From NCBI RefSeq assembly GCF_051020985.1, contig NC_135008.1:9548001-9612000 (forward strand): a stretch of DNA of 64,000 bases, in the 5' to 3' direction. The notes under the pieces were generated by a model. The model worked only from the letters and a program-made list of their open reading frames with translations. It was not told the origin of the DNA and made no database searches. Origin of the DNA: Nomia melanderi (Eukaryota; Arthropoda; Insecta; Hymenoptera; Halictidae). Position numbers and translations under genes: made by a program. This document shows, in pieces, positions 1-13,200 of the stretch (position 1 is its first letter; each line of letters opens with the position of its first letter).

Positions 1-3000
1 AGATTATCAAATATTTATATTTTCAACTGTTCTTAACGGTATACTAAATCTTGCACAGAGGTCTATGTAACTATTCTTTTTATACGTATTTATTTTCAAA
101 TAATATACTTCCTTTGGCTAGATATTAATTATACTTATGATGCAGTAGTTCTTTTTAAAAAAAAAGTGGGCCATCTCCTTCCGACTTACCCTAATCTACG
201 CTGGTATCATTCAGTGTCAGAGGATGTGGTATAATGAAATCAGAATTTTAGAAAGTTTCTCATATTCGAAACTTAAGTATCGGAGGGATAAACGAAATCG
301 TGTTATTCAAAACATACTGCAGACTTTATCGGATAATATAAGAATGCTGTCTAAGAAATGCAGCGAATTGGAAGTCCGAAGGATGACAAAGACTGGCACA
401 TACGTATATCAGGCGAGTACTGGTTGCAAAGGAAACGAAAGGGAGAAACTGGGTCGTAGGCGAGCGTTGGTCGAAAGATATTTTATCTTTCAAATATATT
501 GCGTTGCCGACAAAATTGTGCTGTTTTTCAACTGTTACATTCCCCCTTCTTGTTTATTATTTCAGCGAGTTACGGACTTCAAGAAATGAGAGTGCACGTT
601 CTTTCATTTTCTGTTGATACAAACAAGAAATTTTCGCGTAGGATCATATGTACCTGTATTAACATTTTCATGATTAACCTTTTGAGAAATGAGAATCAGA
701 CAAAATTTCGGGAGGGCGATATAGATAAAAAACTAAATTTGCGTAATAAATTCTGTAGAAGCGATGTCGAACTGAGCTTTCTGTAAGAGCTAAAACTTGG
801 ATTAATTAGAATACTTTAGAGAGTAATTTATTTATCTTCTAGTTCTGAATAATTTACTGTATTCTCTTGACACCCGCGAAAAGATTTTTTTAAGGGGAGT
901 AAAGTAAGTCATATATTTTTAAACTTATTTCTACCGAAGGTGTCAAAAGACACTTTTTGAAGTTTTAACATAAAATTATTTTCTCAGTTTAATAATTTGT
1001 CCTCAATTGAATTTTGGACATTTCCTGTAGTTAATTTTATAACCATTATTGGAAAAGTCGAAAAGTCAATTCAGAATGTACGACTAAATTCGGTAAATAA
1101 TTTTAAAATAAAATTTCAGAAGGTGCTGTTTGACACCTACGGTAGAAACAGTGTTAATAATGCATAACAAAAACGAACGTTTCAAATGAATAGTTTATGA
1201 CAATCCTTATCAATGCCTTACCTATAGTGATTTTCTATATATATATATGTACACGAATTTGTACTTTGAAATCATACGAAAAAAATGACTAATAACTGCT
1301 GTATAGGCGTTTACACTGACCCAGTTATATGGAACTCAAATGATGTAACTCTTATCGTTAAAATGGTTTTACTCGATATCGGATACGGTTCAAGTATCTC
1401 TCGGAAAATTATTTTCCGAATAGGTACTGCCACTGATTTTACATAGTTTAAGAACACCATTATTTATTCGAAGCGTTGCCTGCAGATTGAGTCCATAATT
1501 TTGAACCTCCCTATTACATCTATTACTTGTTTCAAACATAACAAAACTTTGGTTACAGTATTATACAGTATTGCTGGAAGCATTATGTATTAGTAATTCT
1601 TTTTCTCCTTCAAATTTGAAGATAATCTCGAGTTTTTTAAATGGGCCGAAATCTTTAAGAATCTTTAAATTTAAATCTCTAAGCTTAATAAAAACTCGCA
1701 GTCACACAGTTAGTCATTAACATGCGATAAGAAATACATCATCAACATGGTGATCAATCCTTGTTAAACTTAATAAATGAATAAGTTACTATAGGAAGAA
1801 AGAATTCGAAAAATAATATCCAATGTGGATTCGAAATGAGAGTATCATTTTATCTGAATATTTCGTAAAAATCTTGCTAATCATGCGAGACAGTATAAAA
1901 TAGAGTTTCAATGTATTTTCCGGAATTCGTGAAGCACCACTAGCTATACCACATTTCAAGAGACCGTACGAAATGCATTTGTTGAACAATAGTTGAAATC
2001 AGACACGTATTTTCTCCATGCCCTGGTGCACCGGAAAAACAATGTGTGTAGTTTTCGCTCTCGAATGTGCTTTTCCTGTGGTTTTTCGCTCTCCAGAAAT
2101 ATTCTCTCAAAACCTTTGAAAGTGGAAATGAAAGTGCGCAAGTCCACTGATAAATCTTTTGTTCTATTTTGAAAAATCTCCAACAAATGTAATTTGTTTT
2201 AGTATTATAATGGAAATTAAATTTAGAAAGATCAGCGTACAAATATTTCCTTAGGGGGAAGTCTTTCAGGAATGGCAGGTTACACTGATAAGTATGCAGT
2301 TGAGCGGATAAGAGAATGGTTGAGATAAATTAGTTCAGGCAAAGAAGATAATCGGTGACGAGAGATTATTGAACATCAGCTGACAACGTACGAAAAATGA
2401 TAGCAGACACGATCATTAAAGACACTGAGATCTAACAGTGCTTGTGATGCATACCGAATTACCTTATTACCATAATTTTATTACTAAAATTACTATAATT
2501 TTATTAGAAATTCGTGATACTTTTATTGAATTGTTAATTGCATCCCCTTGCCGATGTTCATTATATACTTTTAATGATATACAATCTTCATAAAATGCAT
2601 ACATACGCATGAATATATTATAATAAGTAATGATAATATTCGTGACTGAAATTTCTAATGCAAACAGCAGAAAGAAAGAGGAAAAGTGTAACTCTTAAAA
2701 AAGATATGAAATTAAAAGCAAGAAAAATACCAATAAAAAATGTCAGTTAAATTTACTAAGCAGCCATAGTAGTAACCTACACTTACAGTAATTAAAATTA
2801 TAATTACATTTCACGGAAACTATCATCGTTTCTCGTTAAACAGTGTAAAACCTACTTAAAATTCCATTATTATGAATTCCAAAAGAACACAAATGTAGAT
2901 ATTTCTCTATTCACAATTACAATTGCATGATATATCTGTATTCATTAAAAATTTATAATGTACCGTGTTTAATTGTCAAAATGAAATCAGTTTACGCGAT

Positions 3001-3644
3001 CAATCGACAGAACACAGTCACCAATGGAGTATTTACCTACTGTGTAGGTACTTATGTACATAACCCAAGAAGCCCATGTGGGAAAAGTTAAATTAAAGCT
3101 CTGCGGTGTTCAAAACTAAAATGAAAAATAAGGGACGGTGTTATTGAATGAACATTTCAACGGATCAGGTCTTTGGAAAGCGACGCAGAAAGTTTCCCGA
3201 TGAAAGATCAACCACGACCGGTCGAGAAAGTAACTTCTGCTAATTTCGGGCTATCGGATTACCACAGAGACGAAGGCTTAGCGTGCATCGATCATATCAA
3301 GTAGACTTGAGCCGGCTGGGAAATAGAATCACGTATCATCTGCTCTTCGAGGCCGACGAAACTCTTCTTTTCCGTTTCGAGAACGCAACGCGTAAATCGA
3401 CAGCCATGGAAATCCTGTAATTACGTTCCGAGCGGATGTGAAAACTAACCTTGGAATTGCGGCAACCAGGAAGTTTCATGCATACAAAATTCGATGATAA
3501 ATGTTACGTCGCGGAAGGCATTATAACACAAAGAAATGATTCGCGATCGCTGCAAATTCGCCAAGGTCAACTGGAATGGATATGTAAAGTATCATAGGTG
3601 AACTTCACCCCGCCAATTCATCACATCTTCTTAACTTTTAACTG
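1..3644. other. A+T-rich stretch without a supported gene
   Basis: No open frame here resembles a known family. The longest is an ATG frame of 121 codons at 224-589 on the plus strand, lysine/arginine-rich at its start with no recognisable domain. Its 3' part overlaps a good splice-acceptor-like tract (pyrimidine-rich, ending in CAG at about 565), so an exon starting near 566 is possible but unproven. A (TA)n run lies at about 1228-1246. A somewhat G+C-richer patch at 3170-3600 carries stops in all frames and reads as non-coding. Confidence 0.5.
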
Positions 3645-3981
3645 TTAACCCCTTGATCTGTAATGTCGTGTCAGACTTTTGACGAAAATTTTCAAAGTGC
3701 ACTTGACAAATCTAAGTGTTATTTGTTTCTTTAACATGTCGAGTACCGCACGATATCATAGTGTAAAATGCACAAAATGGAAAAATGTAATATTAAATCA
3801 TTTGATTGAATTGTATTATTATTACTGTGTGTTCATCTAGCAATGGTATTATATTAGGTATCATTATTTATAATATAGAATTATTTTTGTATAATCATCG
3901 TTTAATTGGGAACCATGATAGTGAACTATAATAATTCGATTTGGTTTGGGGTTTTGACCCCTATGGCATTGAATGTGTTAA
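3645..3981. mobile_element. TTAA-flanked non-autonomous element (MITE), probable
   Basis: The segment is bounded by TTAA on both sides (3645-3648 and 3978-3981), the target duplication typical of piggyBac-type elements. The left end reads CCCCTTGATCTGTAATG inward. The right end, reverse-complemented, reads CACATTCAATGCCATAG. The ends match only partly, so these are decayed or loosely related inverted termini. The interior is A+T-rich and non-coding. A second TTAA-bounded module follows at 4017-4139. The left end of this one matches the right end of that one better (12 of 18 after TTAA), so the two could be one 495-bp element. Confidence 0.45.
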
Positions 3982-4016
3982 ATGCAGGCTAAATATTACT
4001 TTTCTGTTGTCAATCG

Positions 4017-4139
4017 TTAACCTTTTGAGTAAACGTAGACAGAATAAGTATCGACATTTATTCTTTTCTTAATAAATTGTTATTGATAAAGTAGTTGTAT
4101 CAGTATAGTGAAGAAATAAATCATAGGCTAAGGGGTTAA
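4017..4139. mobile_element. Short TTAA-flanked module, possible MITE
   Basis: TTAA occurs at 4017-4020 and 4136-4139. The left end continues CCTTTTGAGTAAACG; the right end, reverse-complemented, continues CCCCTTAGCCTATGATT. Similarity between the two tips is weak, but the right tip shares CCCCTT with the left tip of the neighbouring module at 3645 and with a TTAA end at 51979. It is either a separate small element or the right end of a composite one. No coding capacity. Confidence 0.35.
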
Positions 4140-6553
4140 GATGGAAAGAAGTTACAATCGTTGTTTGTCTGTGAGATCAGTATACATTTTAAGATGCAAT
4201 GACAAGTACTGATTTAAATTAATGTAAAGGTTTTATTTATGATTATTCTTAATGTATCTTCCTAATCAATTAAAGAAAAACACAAGCGAGCGATATTTAT
4301 TCGAATGAGACTTATTCATTGATTTTGGAATTACCTTGTTGGTTCCTGGAACCGAGTTGAATGGTCGCCAAAATGTTAGGGTAGTACAGCACATAATAAA
4401 TAAACATGGCAGACTATGAATAGACAGGTCGCGTCGGCTGATTCCTATTCTGTGGTTTGCGTAGCGGATGAATTTTCAGATTTAGTTATGTTCAAAATGG
4501 TGAATTATATGGAGAAATTTCGTATTACATATTCGATTCAATTTTGTGAAAAATGTGATCTCGTTCCTAGTTTCCACTATATAAATTTTACGTGCTCGTT
4601 AATTTCATATTGCATATTTTACATCAATCTAGCTATAGAACTCAAAATACCTTAAAAGAATTGGATTTCTTTTTACAAATGAAGTTTTAGCGTACCGCGA
4701 TGAAAATAATAAATGTTTCCTTGAAAAAATTGCAGTTGCATAAAACAGAGTTTTAAATTATATATACAATGGAGTAATATATTTTATGATACGTAAAACT
4801 TAGCATGAACATTGATAACTGTCAATCTTACGTCGAGGGTAAATAAAAATATTTAATAATTTGCATCTTAATAATTGACAAGAAAAAGGTAATAATACAA
4901 GTCATGAAATGCTATTGTGTATAGAGACACAGCTCTCCATACAACTAACAAATCACTAAACGAGAAAATGAAAATTAAGAATAATGGTATTTTTTACATG
5001 GTATTCTCGACCTGATAGTATAACTGGAAAGGTGTTGAATACATGAAAAAATAAGTAAAATTGTAGAATGATATTTTTCGAAGGACACTCCAATTCCGAC
5101 TAAATCAATGTTGAAAATACCTGTAATATGCATAATAACTATGCTGAAGGCTATTTTTATTATATTCATATTTATAAACATCACAAATGTCATTGCCAAT
5201 TGTTACCAATTCAAACAGTCAGTTTCTGCCATTCAACGTCGGTTTAAAAAGAAAATTTCCTTTATATGTGAACATTCGAAAACAAGAATTACTTCGGATA
5301 ATATCCATAGAAGTGTGACATTTAGGTCACAGTTATGTTAGCACAGAAACAGCACCAAAACGTCGCCGAAATTCCAGCAACTTCTATATTAATAAAAAGA
5401 ATTCTGTACCAAAAAATATTTTCATGTTATTGCTTATCTTTTATCATCTAATGCAATAAATGCGAACAGTAATACTGATACTGCAGCAATATTTGTGACA
5501 TATAAACGTAGGTGATTATGTATAAATGTACGCATATTAAACGAGCTTGTAATATTAATTTACTCAAAAACGAAATCTCCTATGAAAAGATCTCACTGTG
5601 TATTTTCGACTTATTCTTTCATGTATTACAGATGTACCTTTCTTAAAGTCCTTTTAACATCGATTACACATGCCATAATCTTAAATAGCACTAGTACGAG
5701 ACGATTGTAGAGAAGATGAATAAACTGTAGGAAAGCTGAAGCGGAAACTGGGCGCTCTATCGTTGAGTTTGAAAGCCGACACCGTAGCACCTTTTAAAGC
5801 ATTGAAATACAAAGGTACACATTTTTGTAACTGAACCCCAAAGAAAATTACAGAGAGTCAGTATGGCGGAACAATGCTGAAATATATTTAGTTAAAAGTA
5901 TTTCTATTAAAATAATTTGAACATCTTAAGCATGCATCCAGAAATTATCGATCCTTTTTCCAATTACTCCAAAACTAAAAATTCAGTATTTCAATGCTGT
6001 TATAAGCTAATACAATAAAAGGTTTCCTGCGTATTTAAATGAATTTTATGGATTACTGGAATTACCTATATATTCTAATGAGTGACAGTGGTAACAAAGT
6101 AATACGCTTTATTATATCAAAGCTTCATTTTCCATATTAAACATAATGTAAATCATATCATATATGATGATCACGATTATAGAAAGACATTAAATTGTGA
6201 TTTGTCAATATTTATACCCGTTTAAACATTATTGGAAATGATATCCTATCTACATTGTTTAGTATGTAAACTGATTATTCAATGCGAACGTAATTTTGAA
6301 GATAAATTTATAATATTTAAACAGTTTTTATTACTCCTCGCAGTTGTCACGTTTACATTAACTTTTACATTGTAGTCCTCTCCACTATCATTGTAATAAT
6401 TGATTTATCTCACCCAAAAGTACTGTCAATAATTTTTTGTATATATACATATATACTATTTTCTTTTATAAATGTTCATTCATAAGCTCCGCATTTTTAT
6501 AAATATACTAACAAAACATAATAAAAGAACGTAATAAAATAATAATTTATCAC
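4140..6553. other. A+T-rich stretch without a supported feature
   Basis: Only short frames under 80 codons in low-complexity, A+T-rich sequence. No repeats, RNA genes or promoter motifs stand out on either strand. Confidence 0.5.
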
Positions 6554-6691
6554 GAATTGTTCAAAGCTTCCAGGTGTAAGCTGTGTCCATTACGAAAGAT
6601 TTCCTTGCAGCTAGCATCATCAGGAGTTTAAGAGCTCACTAACAGTCAGTATCAGGAAAACTTCCCTAATGGACACGGCTTTGAACAATTG
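6554..6691. repeat. Imperfect inverted repeat / hairpin
   Basis: The left arm AATTGTTCAAAGC (6555-6567) plus TGTGTCCATTA (6582-6592) pairs with TAATGGACACG (6667-6677) plus GCTTTGAACAATT (6678-6690). The left arm carries a 14-nt insertion (6568-6581) that is absent from the right arm. Weaker complementarity continues inward. It may be a foldback MITE remnant or a structured transcript; no target duplication was identified. Confidence 0.6.
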
Positions 6692-7983
6692 CCATAGTAT
6701 TCCTGGCTGCGAAAGCTTTAAAAGCACCCTGCCTTTTCAAAATTTCTAAAAGAACAATCGATTTTTTCAATTAATTCGAGTCTGGATAGTCCGATTAGAT
6801 CTTCGTTACATTATTCAAGTTTTGAACTGAAAATCCTCTTCCCGAGATAGGGTAACATAATCCACTAAAGATCTATTAATAAAATATTTAAGTACGCAAT
6901 CAAATACATATGTGAAAGTCTTATTTTATTTAGGATATCTATCCTATTAGTTGCCGTATATATTTTGCCAATCTGTTTCATATTTAAAAGCAAGACTAAA
7001 ATGTCATGTAACGAAAAGTCGATATTTGCTCCATTAAAAAATTTAATTCACTGGAAGAATCAGTATTATATGAGATGAAATTAGATAACTTTCAATATGA
7101 CATAAATATCTGAACTTGCAAAGTGGCGCTTTGAAATGCAAAGATAAATATAACGTTCATATGATACTTTAATCTTATTTTTATCTGTAGAACACTGGCA
7201 AAATATGTACAGAATCCCCTGAGAGGGCTTGTGTAAACCTGAAAACCCAAATAATACGAATAATTTCAGTTGAGCATTCATCAGCAAATATTATAACAGT
7301 GCTTAACAGCATTGCAGCATGGAGACAAAGAGAATTAGTAAAATGATTTATCTCTAATATCAAATAGCTACATGCACCAATGGTGTTCAGCTGAATGACC
7401 CCCCAGACGCCTACTTTTCCTTCCACACGTTGCCAACGTGTAATACCACTGATGAATACTAATAATTTTTTTACAAGGCTGCATTTTCGAGAAAGTTGAA
7501 CTTAAATAATTGTCACCGATATGTATCATTAAAAAATATTGAACATACCAATTGGTTCGTTATCTGTTTCTTACTTTTACATACTGCAGACACAAATACA
7601 TGCATTTCAGCTGAATCTTTCCAATCGATATCGTCGAAAATAAAACGTCATAAAACAACTTCGTCATTCGTTTTCTATCTGCTTCCACTCAGAAAATAAT
7701 TTTACGTCAGATTCTAATACCATCGCGATCATATTTCGCATATTTTTGCTAAAATTTCGTAATAACTTATTTAATATGAAGGACTTATTTAATATGAATT
7801 TTTAATAAAACACATTTTAATTTCCGGTTTAAAACTTTAAACCTTTATGTAATACCTTCAGTGGTTCGAGACTCTTTTAACCATGTTATATGATATTTAT
7901 CCTTTACATGATAATCTAGGTTAGTATAAACAAACAGTTTTAAATGCAAAATACTGAAATTTAAAAATGTCAACTACCCACGG
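6692..7983. other. A+T-rich stretch; small direct repeat
   Basis: No gene is supported. The only notable item is a local duplication of ACTTATTTAATATGAA at 7765-7780 and 7783-7798 (period 18). Open frames near 7081-7426 on the minus strand have no recognisable domain. Confidence 0.45.
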
Positions 7984-8269
7984 TTAACCCTTTGCACTTA
8001 CGAAGCGACTCACAGTCACAATTTGATTTCACATAGAAAAATTATAAAATCCGTTAATTAAATTTTACATAACATAATTAAATATGAAATATTGAAGTAA
8101 AATAATTCTACCTCTCGAATCGTGTGTCATTCCCATTCAATAAGAATTTAATCACAATCTCCTTGCAGAATGATAAATATATATATGAAAAGAAAAGTAG
8201 TTCACGAGTTCAAAGGCTCCAGATTAAGTCTGTGAAAAAGTTCAGTCACTTTCGAGTGCAAAGGATTAA
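7984..8269. mobile_element. Complete TTAA-flanked MITE, copy A of a local family
   Basis: The element is 278 bp (7988-8265) between perfect TTAA direct repeats at 7984-7987 and 8266-8269. The left tip reads CCCTTTGCACTTACGAAG and the right tip, reverse-complemented, TCCTTTGCACTCGAAAG. Both are followed by CGACT/TGACT-like sequence and then, on the left, TTTGATTTCACATAG. The same termini and interior recur at 21049-21299 and 29099-29235, which makes this a dispersed family. The TTAA target site points to piggyBac-type mobilisation (family knowledge). There is no transposase, so it is non-autonomous. The right end coincides with the start of a CpG-rich region. Confidence 0.75.
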
Positions 8270-9344
8270 TGTCCCTGAAACAAGAAATAATACGGTATAA
8301 ACGAAACTTGCGAACGCGATGGTACGCGGTCCTCTACCGCCAGGGGCGCTTAGCAAGTGTGACTGAACCCGAAAGGTGTGAAAAACGACGGCCAAAGGGC
8401 AGGAAAGGGGAAACAGGTGGAGGATTATACGACCTAAAGAAAGAGAAACAGATTGTGGCCGGCAATTGTTTTGGGGCGTCTGCGCCTGGTGGTGCAAGAG
8501 GACCACCAAGCGTCGACCAGCAGGAGGCGTCGAAGCCCTCGGGATGCCAGTCGACTCCGAGCCGCGGCGCGGTTAAGATGCGAGCCGTCGTGCTCCTAAC
8601 ACCTCCTTATCATCGCAACCTCGTGCACCTTCTATCGTTTCTTAACCACCCGATTCGCCCGCGACATCCCCCACCAGCGTTCGAGTGCACAGCTTCGCCG
8701 TTCGCGATATCGTAACCGCGCGACGTCGTAAATCCTGCCATGCGCGTGAAACTTTGAATAAAAATCAGTGAAAAACCATCATCATCGTGGAAACCAACCC
8801 TCCCCGCTCCTCCCGCCCGCGCCGCCGATCCCACTCTAACAAGGGAGTAGTTTCCGGAGAGTCTCCTCGGTGTTTGTGACGAACCCGCCACGAATAAAGA
8901 AGGAATTCAGGTTGGAAGGGAAGTGACGTCGATGGCCCTCGATCCGACCGGCCAGCTGACCTCCTCGTTCCGCGGAGGATTTTTCGGTGTCGGTCGTCGT
9001 TGGATTCAAGGTATCCCACGAGGAATTAAAGTATCGGACCGATGTGACCACGGCTCACTCGACGGAATCCTTCGAGATACCGAAGTACACTGTTTACTCG
9101 TTACCGATTGTTGGTTTAGGATTAACGACTCCCCGGACAATTTTGGGGTCTAGAAGCGACCTCTCGAGCGTGTTTCACCGGACACCGACGATCTCTGTCC
9201 ACGACGTTGCCATTGATTAACGTCAAAGTTCCCCGACAGCGAACGAACCGAGAAAACTGGACTCGTGACGGGTATTTCGAGTTTGTTGCACGCCGCGGAC
9301 CCAGCGCCATCTGACCCACCCCTACATATTTCCTGTGTGGCTGT

Positions 9345-9386
<42 letters not shown>

Positions 9387-10230
9387 TTACGTGTTAGTCG
9401 TATTTCTCCAGAGATCACTGGAAGATGCGTCCATGATCTTTTTTACCACCCTTGCAATCCGATCCGCATTGGGAGGAGGAGGTTGGATATTGATAAGTAG
9501 AAAATCAGAGGGATCGAGGAATAGAGGACTTGAGCCAGTGGAAGCCAGATGTTCGAGTGGCACGACTCTAAATCACTTATGGTAGTTTGTGTCCTCTAAT
9601 TGACTACGGCGAAGGATTTCGGTATGGTATCGAGCAACGGATGGTCCTCTGGGAAATGAAATTGACCGTTGACGCAATCTGATCAACCATTGGACGCAGC
9701 ACGCCTATAAATCGAAAAATTGCGGAGAGACACGTATATCCAGAATTTTATCTATATAGGAAAAAAAATATATATACATATATGTATACACATGTACATC
9801 TATACGTGTATGTGGAAGTATAGTTTTATATTTGTCGTTTAAATGGTATCGATATATCGTTAATCGTAAATTAATACGAAGAGGGTGAAGAACTCATCTC
9901 TCGAAGATGCTTATGGTAGCAAAGCTTTAAATGAAAGTAACAATCCTTGAAACATCGTGGAGGAATGATTGATCGAAATCAGTTAAGCCGGTGAATGCAG
10001 TGATCGATTCCGTGTCGCTGAACCGAACACACCGACGATTTCGTTCTTTGACGACGACTCGAACTCGTTTGTAACGTTACGACGCCGTCACCTTCTTATG
10101 ACGCTAATACTGAATGAATCTGCCTAAGAAGCCGGTTTGCAGGAGTCTCGAGTGGTAATTAATTTAAGCTGTTTCCCCTTGTCCCTGTAAATAACAGATT
10201 TCCACGAGATTTTGATCAAGTATACTGCGG
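8270..10230. promoter_or_regulatory. CpG-rich region, candidate promoter / first exon
   Basis: Base composition changes abruptly to G+C- and CpG-rich at 8270, most strongly over 8330-9300, and returns to A+T-rich near 10230. In an A+T-rich insect genome such islands often mark promoters or exons. Open frames on both strands reach 148 codons (plus, 8269-8715) but give low-complexity peptides with no known domain, as expected from stop-poor G+C-rich DNA. Within it lie a good-context ATG at 8932, a weak donor-like AAG|GTATCC at about 9007-9014, and a pyrimidine-rich acceptor-like tract ending near 9411. Direction of transcription is not determined. I cannot name a gene. Confidence 0.45.
9341..9386. 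repeat. (GT)n microsatellite
   Basis: An uninterrupted GT run occupies 9351-9382 (about 16 units) with imperfect GT/TATG flanks, inside the CpG-rich region. A likely length-polymorphic locus. Confidence 0.95.
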
Positions 10231-13200
10231 ACGTTTAATGTCCTTCGTAGAGATAGCTGAATTCGAAATAGATTATCTAGGTTGTAGTAAATTTGATGTG
10301 TGTAGCCTGAATTATCGATCTTTCGATCATTTGACATTTTTTTTAGATTGTTTCGAGATTATTCTGAGGGTTTGTATTTTTAATTAATGTAAGGAATTGT
10401 TAACATTATTTAAATAGTACAATATACTACACATCTCTATTAAAGACATTCTATATTTAGACGATTTCGTAGAATTCATCATTATAGTTTTGGGTCAATT
10501 TTTGAAGATTTCTATGCGAAAACTATGTTATTAATTGTTTAATGCTATCTAGTCTGTGAATACTGTGCCTACACTAATATGTAGATATAAAGTAAATATG
10601 ATATTTGTTCTATTTACTTTTGCTTCCTCTTTACTTTGTTCCACTGATTTCAATCATATTTTTCATCGTTTAATTCTTTCTCTTTTTTCCATTTAATTTG
10701 TTCCATTTATCGAAGCTGCTTTGTTTATCAATTCAATTATCGAATACAAATCTTGCAGTATGCTTCAATACATCAAGCTTATATTTTCAATAAAAATGAT
10801 AAAAACACTGAAACAGTTTAATCACAATATGTAATTATTACTGTTGCGTCAATTTTACTTCTTTTCACTTTTTACGTGAATATTTACACTTGATCAAATA
10901 TTCAAATATCCATTTGAGCTTCATTCTGTTTCATATCTAAGGGGATCATCGTTTAATGAATATTGCGCGCGAAATTTCACTGAAATTTGATCTATTCCTC
11001 GGCAATCATTCCGTCCGGCGACATTCACATGCGCATACAAATCATGGTTCAGCATTGTCTGATTCTGAAGACGTGTTGATACATGCATAAATTACGTTGT
11101 TGGAATAATAAACCCGTCACGTGCTCGTATACAGTTTCTGCAAGAAGGATGTAGGTTTCACCCTATTGAGGCACCTACTTTGCTCTTATGTATTTTTTCT
11201 GAATAGTCACATATGCTTAGAGGCAATTTTCATGGCAGTTACACAAACGATTATTTTTGCATTATTTAGTATTATTTATAATGTGATTTATAAATTTAAC
11301 TTACATTTAAAACGTGATCAGCTGCTATTAAGGAACTCTATACACTTTATTAGTAAATGTTAATCGTTATGGATAATGAATTATAATTTCTTGTTCTATA
11401 CCTATTTACGTATGTCTATATATCGTTCATATTAGTATATCATTCAAAATGAAAACATTGAAAATTGAATAAAGTCCATGCCTACATACATAGAAACGAT
11501 TATGCACGAATTAGAATAACATATGAAAGTATTAGGAAATATTAATATTCAACAAATTATTGTTTACCTTCTTGTAAACTGCAAACAAAGTACGCTTCTT
11601 ATAATATTTTTCTATCGTAATTTTATTTTTCTATTTATGTTTTTAAAACTTTGAATTTATATAAAAATCCGCAGTCTATTAATTATGTTTAACAATTAGT
11701 TAATCTATCGACCCTGAGTGTTTACACGAAAATTCCCTCGAGCCGATTGGCCTTGTTTGTTTACGTATAGAATATCAGCCCATGGGATTCTTCACATGTC
11801 ATGCGTAGATGGATTTGGCACTTGACGGAATTAATAATTATAATATTTATGTGTGCGCATTTACCAAAAGTACGTACTTGTATCAGGTGTTGGTAAAAAG
11901 TTGGTAAGGTCATCCTGAAATTCATGTTAAGGCCAACAATATTTTTTGTACACCAACATCTGTTTTTCTATAAAGTGGCTTTACACCTAATTGACGTTAA
12001 AAGGAGTTCAGCGATCTGACATTATGACCACAAAGTGACCTGGATATATTTTGTACGAAACTTTCGAATCTGTAGCCTAATGTAAAATTATAACAGCGTT
12101 CATTGATATGAAAGCATACGGACTCGAAACTAAATAAGATTTCTTATATTTTTTACTTCAATAAGTATCTTCTATTACCTTCTTCTTTTTTGAAGATCTA
12201 TACAGTATTGCCACAAATTGCGTTTTTTATTCTATTTCCAGCCCGCATAGTTCTTAAAAAATAAATTCTTTTGCCTTTAAGTCTGAGCTTATTAGTAAAT
12301 CTGTTTTTTTTTAATGTGTAGACAAATAGTTGATGAAATGGAGTTAATTTTGATATAAATGAACTGACCAAGAGAGGATGGGAGAGGGCCAAGAGACACC
12401 AATTTTTCCGCAATCAGTTTCGTAAACTAGATTATGAATTTCATCTCCTTCCAATTGCTCGGGGAAATCGGCTACGGTCCCATAAGCAATTCACGACCGA
12501 GCGATTCACATGCATTCTCAACACGCAACACGTGGCACGTAGCGATGCTGTAAGTTTACACGTACCTCATAATTGATGCAGTGCAAAGTAACCCTGAAGT
12601 GATTTTATTATTGACGTTAATTCAATAACGAATTAACTAGTGCCACATGGTTGACCAAGAGCAATGGACGTCCGATTTCTTCCTGCAATTCATCCATTTA
12701 TGAATTTAGACTCATTGTCAGACTAATTAAATTACTTCGGCAATGTTTTCAATAGTATGGCCAAGCTAAACCTTCAGGAGCGTAAGAACATTATTAAAAT
12801 TACTAAAATAATCTTCTAAATTGCATTTTATGAATATTCATTAAGCAAGCGGAATCCAAACAATTTTATGATACTTTTTTATAATCTTTACATTAAAGCT
12901 ACTCAATGGAATATCATGGAAAATAATCAATATTAAGAAAATTAATGTTGTATATTCGTTTTAAGTAATTGGTAGCACATATATTATTTTTTATTGGACG
13001 TTGTGACAGATTTTATACTAACGCAATGGGACTGATATTTTTAAAATTATACCGACTAGTAAAGAACTGATTATTCGGGTAATATAAAAGAATTAGCCAT
13101 GGCAGAAGTGAGTAATGGTGTACCATATAATCGCGTGAAATATGAAGCAAATAATTGTTTGAATGTAGTAAGCAATTTGTGATTTTTGAAAAATTGGCTT

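Noticed and set aside
1370..1405. T-arm-like hairpin GATAC-GGTTCAA-GTATC
   Set aside because: The loop is out of register with a tRNA T-loop and no D or acceptor stem precedes it.
7855..7880. GGTTCGAGACTC as a tRNA B-box
   Set aside because: The stem does not pair and no A-box lies upstream.
9122..9418. Minus-strand frame with a (TH)n peptide
   Set aside because: It is produced by the GT microsatellite.
8269..9585. Multiple 70-148-codon frames on both strands in the CpG-rich region
   Set aside because: Overlapping frames on both strands in stop-poor G+C-rich DNA, low-complexity peptides, no domain; not called as genes.
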